Shown here piece after piece: positions 59,151 through 64,000 of a stretch of 64,000 nt of DNA. The notes under the pieces are model-generated. The model was not told where the DNA came from. It worked only from the letters and a program-made list of their open reading frames with translations, and searched no databases. Every line of letters begins with the position of its first letter. Within the stretch, counting starts at the first letter, position 1. The DNA comes from Xiphophorus maculatus (lineage: Eukaryota; Chordata; Actinopteri; Cyprinodontiformes; Poeciliidae): positions 22,306,351 to 22,370,350 of the forward strand of contig NC_036451.1 of the NCBI RefSeq assembly GCF_002775205.1, given 5' to 3'. A program made the position numbers and the translations under genes.

Positions 59151-62100
59151 TCAACTGTCTCTGTTCACAACTTTCTGGCGCAAAACCCTCAGGATGCGAT
59201 CGCTCTTTGTGAGATCAGCGGGGAGTTCGTTATGCTGCGAAACAGAACGCACAGGATGATCCAGGCGTGCCTTTTCGCTCGGTTTCTCGTCAAAGTTAGG
59301 AGAGTTACCTCGTTGGGTAAAGCGGTATCGGCGTTGGCTGCGAGCAGCAGGAGTACAGTCCGAATATTCCCACCCACGACGGCAGCGTGAAGGGCAGTGG
59401 AGCCATTCTGGAGACAAGACAAGGAGGGAACCTGCTCTATTATCTTTCATTTAGTTGTAAATTGCAGGAAACTTGAAGATTATCCTTCAGCTAGAGCTAT
59501 AAGATTCCTAACCTTGAGAAGGCCGAGCGTAGGAGAAAATTTCAGCAGCTCCTCGACGACGCCGTTGTGTCCTTTCAGCGCTGCTTTGAATAACGCCGTC
59601 GATCCATCCTTGAAAGTTGAGAGACCAAATGTACAAATCAGCTTCAGCTGCTTTCAACTACAAAAAAAATTAAATAAAACTTGACACCAAAATACTGCAA
59701 CTTTGAATTTTGTGTGAGATTATTTGTGAAATGTCAGCAGAAATGCTATTTATTTCACTTGTTTGTAAGAATTTAAGTTAGCGCCCATTCAGCACTAAAC
59801 TCTATGCTATTTCATTGTTTGTCAGAAATATGAATCATATTTAATCCAGTTTAAACACAGTTTTTAGATTTATCAAATCGTCTATCTGAAACCACAAATA
59901 ACAGCTTTTTTGTAATTTGTTTTGGTTGATTGAGATAAGCAAATTTGAGGTGTTGTGGTGGTAACAACTCAAATGTGTTTCAGTTATATAAATACTAATT
60001 AAAGGACCTTCACTTACTCATTTTGTATTTCCTTTAGCATATAAAACGTATAAAATAATACTGATGCCTTGGAATTGTTTGTGGACAGATCTTCCAAATC
60101 GGGTCTATGCTTTTTTTTTTTTATCTTTTCTTTTTTTACTTCTTCTAATTAGGTAATCAGTTAATGCAAACAAACTCTGAAACAAAGAGAAGACTGTGTG
60201 CTTTCAGTGACAGCATTATGCACTACTTGAGCATATTGTTTGGAAAAAATATTTTGCGAGACATCAATCATGAAAAAATAAGATCGTATAACATAAAATA
60301 CCGCTTCGTTGACCTCATGACTTTTCTCAACACAGTCAAGGAGACTTTCTCAAGGTAAGATAACTTTATCCAACTCTTCAATCCAATCTGAAGTGACTTT
60401 CATACGAGGATTAATGTACTAATCTGTCAGCATCCCGATCTGCTCCGCGTAACAGAAGGACCTTCACCGCCTCACTGTGTCCCATCTGAGCTGCCATCCA
60501 CAAGGGTGCCGTGCCGTCCTGGGAGAGAGATGGATGGTTAGGAGGTCGCGGAGAAAAACAAACTCCGTTTCCACATTCAGAACCACAGAGTTGAAGGAGT
60601 CGTCTGTTTAAGTCATAATCTCCTAGCTACCGGCAGACGTCAGGCTTTCGTTCGCCTGCGTTTCAGCTACATCGTGTGCCGATATGTTCGGCAGACGTGA
60701 TTAGAAAACTGCTGTTTACCTTGGTGAAACTGGTCACGGTGGAAGATGAAGCGCTCAGATTAGCATTATCGCAAAACGTGAACGCTGAGCGACAAACAGT
60801 GGCATGACAGACAGAACTAAACAGATTTATAGGGTAAAGCAGGTGACAAGTGCAGGCATGTGAAGGGATTTGTGCCTGCGGGGGGGGGGGTGGAGCATTA
60901 CCTCCCTGGCTTGGTTCACCTTGGCGCCAGAAGCCAGCAGCTGACGAATCACAGTCACATGACCCCCCTGGGCAGCTAGGAATAAAGGTGTAGCTCCATC
61001 CTAAAAAAAAAAAAAAAAAAAAGAATTAGCAGAGGCAAAACTCATTGTAAATGCACCAATGATTAGCTCATTAAATAAATTTTCGCACAGTAAGGTTGTT
61101 GCTGTTTTTGGTACATGCTAATCCTGCTCAAGGTGATTCATGACTGACTCAGCAGTTTGGGGAAAACCAGAGAGACGGGATTCCTGCTGCACTGAGATCA
61201 ACTAACCATCAAGTTTCTGACACAAAGGGAGACAGAGTACAGAACAGATCAGGTGTGACAGTCTGAGGAGAGACCAGGCCTGTAGATGCAGATCTCACGT
61301 TTAGCCTCTCGTGAACGTTGGCTCCGTTCTTCAACAGGACGTCCACCACTGTCGAGTGTCCGTATTGCGAGGCAACGGTGAGGGCTGTGCCACCGTCCTG
61401 TTAGCGAAACATGAAAAGACAACATGAAAGTTACGCGTAATCTCAGAATGGAGAACGCAAAAACCACCTGGATGTATTCTTGGTAACTGGCTGAACCGTC
61501 GCCTGGCTTTTTCCCCCACATGGTTACGTCGAACCTTTGTCCGTAGTTCGGTGGAGGCGCCGAACTCAAACAGCAGCTTCACGACGTCATGGTGTCCCTG
61601 CTGCGAGGCGAAGAACAAGGCTGTCGAACCTGTCTGAGGATAAAAATAGACACAGCTGTTTACATGGAGGACTGGTATCCAATTAGTCAACTCTAGACTT
61701 TGGTGTTTTATTAGTGAAAGTTGATCGCTACAAGACATTTTTCCTTTTGCTTCACAAATGATATTAGTTAATATTTCTCATGAAGCACATCAAAATAGCT
61801 CTCCAAAGAACCTGCTCATTCTACACATGTGTTACAGTTAGAGTTAGATCTGAAGACTAAACAACAAAAACCTTAAGGAACAAAAATCACTGTTACTCTA
61901 GATGTCGTTTTCTTTGATTGTGCGCCGAATAGGTGAATGGAGAATTTCGAAAACAGCAGCGATAGTTTCCTGATGATAATAGTTATTGAGGAAAATTCCT
62001 CTATCCTCAACAAATATTGTGAGTAATGTGTCCTGGAGCAGATCTACCTCTCTCTGGTAATTAATGTCTGCTCCTTGCATAATGAGCTCTTTGACGCACT

Positions 62101-63241
62101 CATAATGGCCGTTGTATGACGCCACCATCAGCGCTGTCGTTCCATACTGCAATAACAAAAAAAACCCAAAAAAACAAACAAACATACAATTAGTCAACCC
62201 ATTAGAATGTTGCATTTATTCATAATCTGGCACTGGTATTAAAAATGGCTGCAGTTAACAGATTTTGCTCCTTCTTCAGCGCCTGTCACATGTGAGGTTC
62301 CCAGGATTTCCTGCTTTGGCTTTTATTTTTGGTTTACGCATTTCTTCTTATTGTCTGAAGTTAAATTCGACCAAATTTTTCTTGTTTCCCCAAATAAGAT
62401 ACAGGTGTGTTCTGGGCGTGGCCACAGGTGTGCCTCCAATTAACTCAAATATGTCGATTAGCCTATCAGAAGTTTTCAAGTCGTGAGATCATCAAATGGG
62501 CTTTTCCTCATTGCTTAAAGAGGAAGAGATCATTCTGCATGTAAACTTTTGATTTTGAAGACATGAATAAATAAATCTTTGAAATATTTGTTCTTCTAAT
62601 TTTGTGGCAATAAGCAGCTTGGTATTTTTAATTAACCTAACACAAGAAAAGTCAGACAGTGAAAAAAAAAGATGTGTATATGTCTTTTAATACTGTATAT
62701 TCAGGTATTGGGAGTACCTGTAAGATTTTTTTTTTTTTGTCAAATTGTTTATTATTTGTTTTTCACATTTTTGTTTTTTACTGTCTGCTTGTCTGGTATG
62801 CAAAATATTTTTTAACTCTTGGTGTTTAAAGGTGTTATATAAGTGAGAATGTACAAGAGAAGACAAACAAAGACAAAAGCCATAATAAAAAAAAGAAACA
62901 TGCATTCAAAATAAAGAAGACAATCCCCACAAAAAAAATCTTGGTGATAAGAGAACTGCAATAGTGAGATGCGGATAAATTCACATTATGCAAACTGAAA
63001 AAAAAAAAAAAGTATACACATACAAACACAAACACATGCTCCACAGAGGTAACGCTCGACGCTCTCTGTATCTCTGCCACAGGCGGGTTACGGTTACAGC
63101 GTGCGGCTGAGCGGCATGCAGCGTCCGTACACTGTCTCTGCAGTCGGCGTCCACTCGCCCGCTGTTGAGCAGCAGCTGAAGCAGAGCCAGGTTTCCCTTC
63201 CTGGCCGCCCAGAACCCGGCGTTAGCCAGGGGTGTTTCCTT
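59151..63241 (-). CDS. ankrd29: Ankyrin repeat domain protein 29, 9 exons seen, first exon missing
   Basis: Protein built almost wholly of ankyrin repeats; function poorly known. Exons in order: 63131-63241, 62048-62146, 61535-61633, 61299-61397, 60902-61000, 60420-60518, 59513-59608, 59309-59407 and 59151-59234. These encode 294 aa; human is 301. The first seen exon begins at an acceptor with KETPLANAGFWAARKGNLAL, matching human residue 8 on, so a short exon for the first ~7 residues (MCRMSFK in human) lies upstream, outside or unrecognised. Repeats start YGTTALMVASYNGHYECV, TGSTALFFASQQGHHDVV, DGGTALTVASQYGHSTVV, DGATPLFLAAQGGH, DGTAPLWMAAQMGHSE, DGSTALFKAALKGHNG and NGSTALHAAVVGGNIR. C-terminus ELPADLTKSDRILRVLRQK is as in human. 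All exons are phase 0, mostly 99 bp. Confidence 0.93.
59609..60419. other. ankrd29 intron, no gene seen
   Basis: 811-bp AT-rich intron with a T run at about 60111-60121. No repeat family or extra exon was recognised. Confidence 0.5.
62147..63130. other. ankrd29 first visible intron, no gene seen
   Basis: AT-rich, with homopolymer A/T runs (62729-62738, 62999-63011). No gene or recognised repeat. Confidence 0.5.
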
Positions 63242-64000
63242 CTGCAGGGGGGTAAATGCACACAACAACCGCTCCCACTGAAACCACCATTATAGCATTA
63301 CACACTCTGACAGCAGAGAGTGGCCACCGTGGTGTGTGACCAGGTGTCACCACTAAGAGTAGATGCTGCACAGGTTGCTGTGTCTGTGTGCAGCTGAGAG
63401 GTCAGTAACTGTCAGGTCTAAATACCTATTAGAGACAATTAAACAAATACAGGAAAGACAAGAGAGTTAGATTCTTTTATACTCGCGAGGAGAGCAGACA
63501 GAGAGATGTTTCCAGTTACAAATCTCCACCTACTCTGGAAACACATCTCCCGCTCCCTCTATTTTATTGATCTTTAGGAACCTGCCACAAGGGGCGCTGC
63601 AACCCTATGGGGTGGGGTCAAAGCATTCATCACATGGTTGCAGCGCTAAATAACATTCACTTCTAGACACATGTTATCTATACTCTAAATCTTTCTTGCT
63701 CCAGGCCCGGTGTGAAACAAGACACATTGCATAGCTTCAAAGCAACGGCTTTGTATCACAAAGCAGCACAGAGCAGAGTTTATTGTCAGGCCTGTAAAAC
63801 TCTGCTGGGAGCAATTAACACCTCTGTCTTGTAGGAAGTCCTGCAGGGCAACAGCTGCTGAGAGTAGCTGTCACCCCTATTTCCCAGGGCAGTCTCAGGA
63901 TAGAATCAAAGTTATTTAACACACAGAAACATTATCTAAATGTAACTACAAGGCTACATGATACAACAAATATTTGATAATTACTAATAATACAATTTAT
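63242..64000. other. Upstream part of ankrd29 or its 5' intron
   Basis: 759 bp to the window edge. I looked for a short minus-strand exon encoding an MCRMSF-like start with a donor site and found none. The sequence is of ordinary composition (CACAGAGCAGAG-type repeats, no long frame). Most likely intron 1 of ankrd29. Confidence 0.4.

Overview
This window is nuclear DNA from a ray-finned fish, probably a percomorph-type teleost. The evidence is GT-AG introns that are often 70-500 bp, ten vertebrate orthologues packed into about 64 kb, and fish-type repeats (hAT-like and Tc1/mariner-like elements, microsatellites). I rebuilt exons by hand from splice signals, frame continuity and remembered human orthologues. 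In nine genes the coding exons sum to whole codons and give a protein of near-human length. No alignment or transcript data were available.

Layout. 0.8-11.6 kb: dhcr24 (+), the last-step cholesterol reductase, with many hAT-like copies in its introns. 13.2-15.3 kb: tmem205 (+). 18.8-22.3 kb: slc35d1 (-), an ER nucleotide-sugar transporter. 22.3-25.5 kb: gene-free and repeat-rich, with a tandem pair of non-autonomous hAT elements and a possible LTR fossil. 25.5-26.9 kb: aqp12 (+), tail to tail with rpp21 (-, 27.2-28.8 kb). 30.4-35.8 kb: pak2 (-), with its promoter near 37.6 kb. 38.3-41.5 kb: pigx (-), head to head with cep19 (+, 42.0-42.9 kb). 44.3-47.0 kb: ing5 (-), head to head with plekhb2 (+, 48.8-51.1 kb), which ends tail to tail with vps4b (-, 52.7-57.0 kb). 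59.2-63.2 kb: ankrd29 (-), whose first coding exon I could not find.

The genes do not form one pathway. pak2-pigx-cep19 matches a block I recall from human 3q29. The other neighbours are a teleost arrangement of genes that lie on several human chromosomes. Functions include sterol synthesis (dhcr24), ER glycosylation (slc35d1, pigx), RNase P (rpp21), ciliogenesis (cep19), chromatin reading (ing5), endosomal sorting (plekhb2, vps4b), kinase signalling (pak2) and an intracellular aquaporin (aqp12).

I found no clearly new biological system. The points most worth checking are a predicted GC-AG intron in dhcr24, a stop-free 81-bp pak2 intron that would encode a hydrophobic helix if retained, a perfect 16-bp hairpin just upstream of the pigx start codon, several similar fold-back hairpins elsewhere, three identical 8-bp duplications around the tandem hAT pair, and one ankyrin repeat per 99-bp phase-0 exon in ankrd29.
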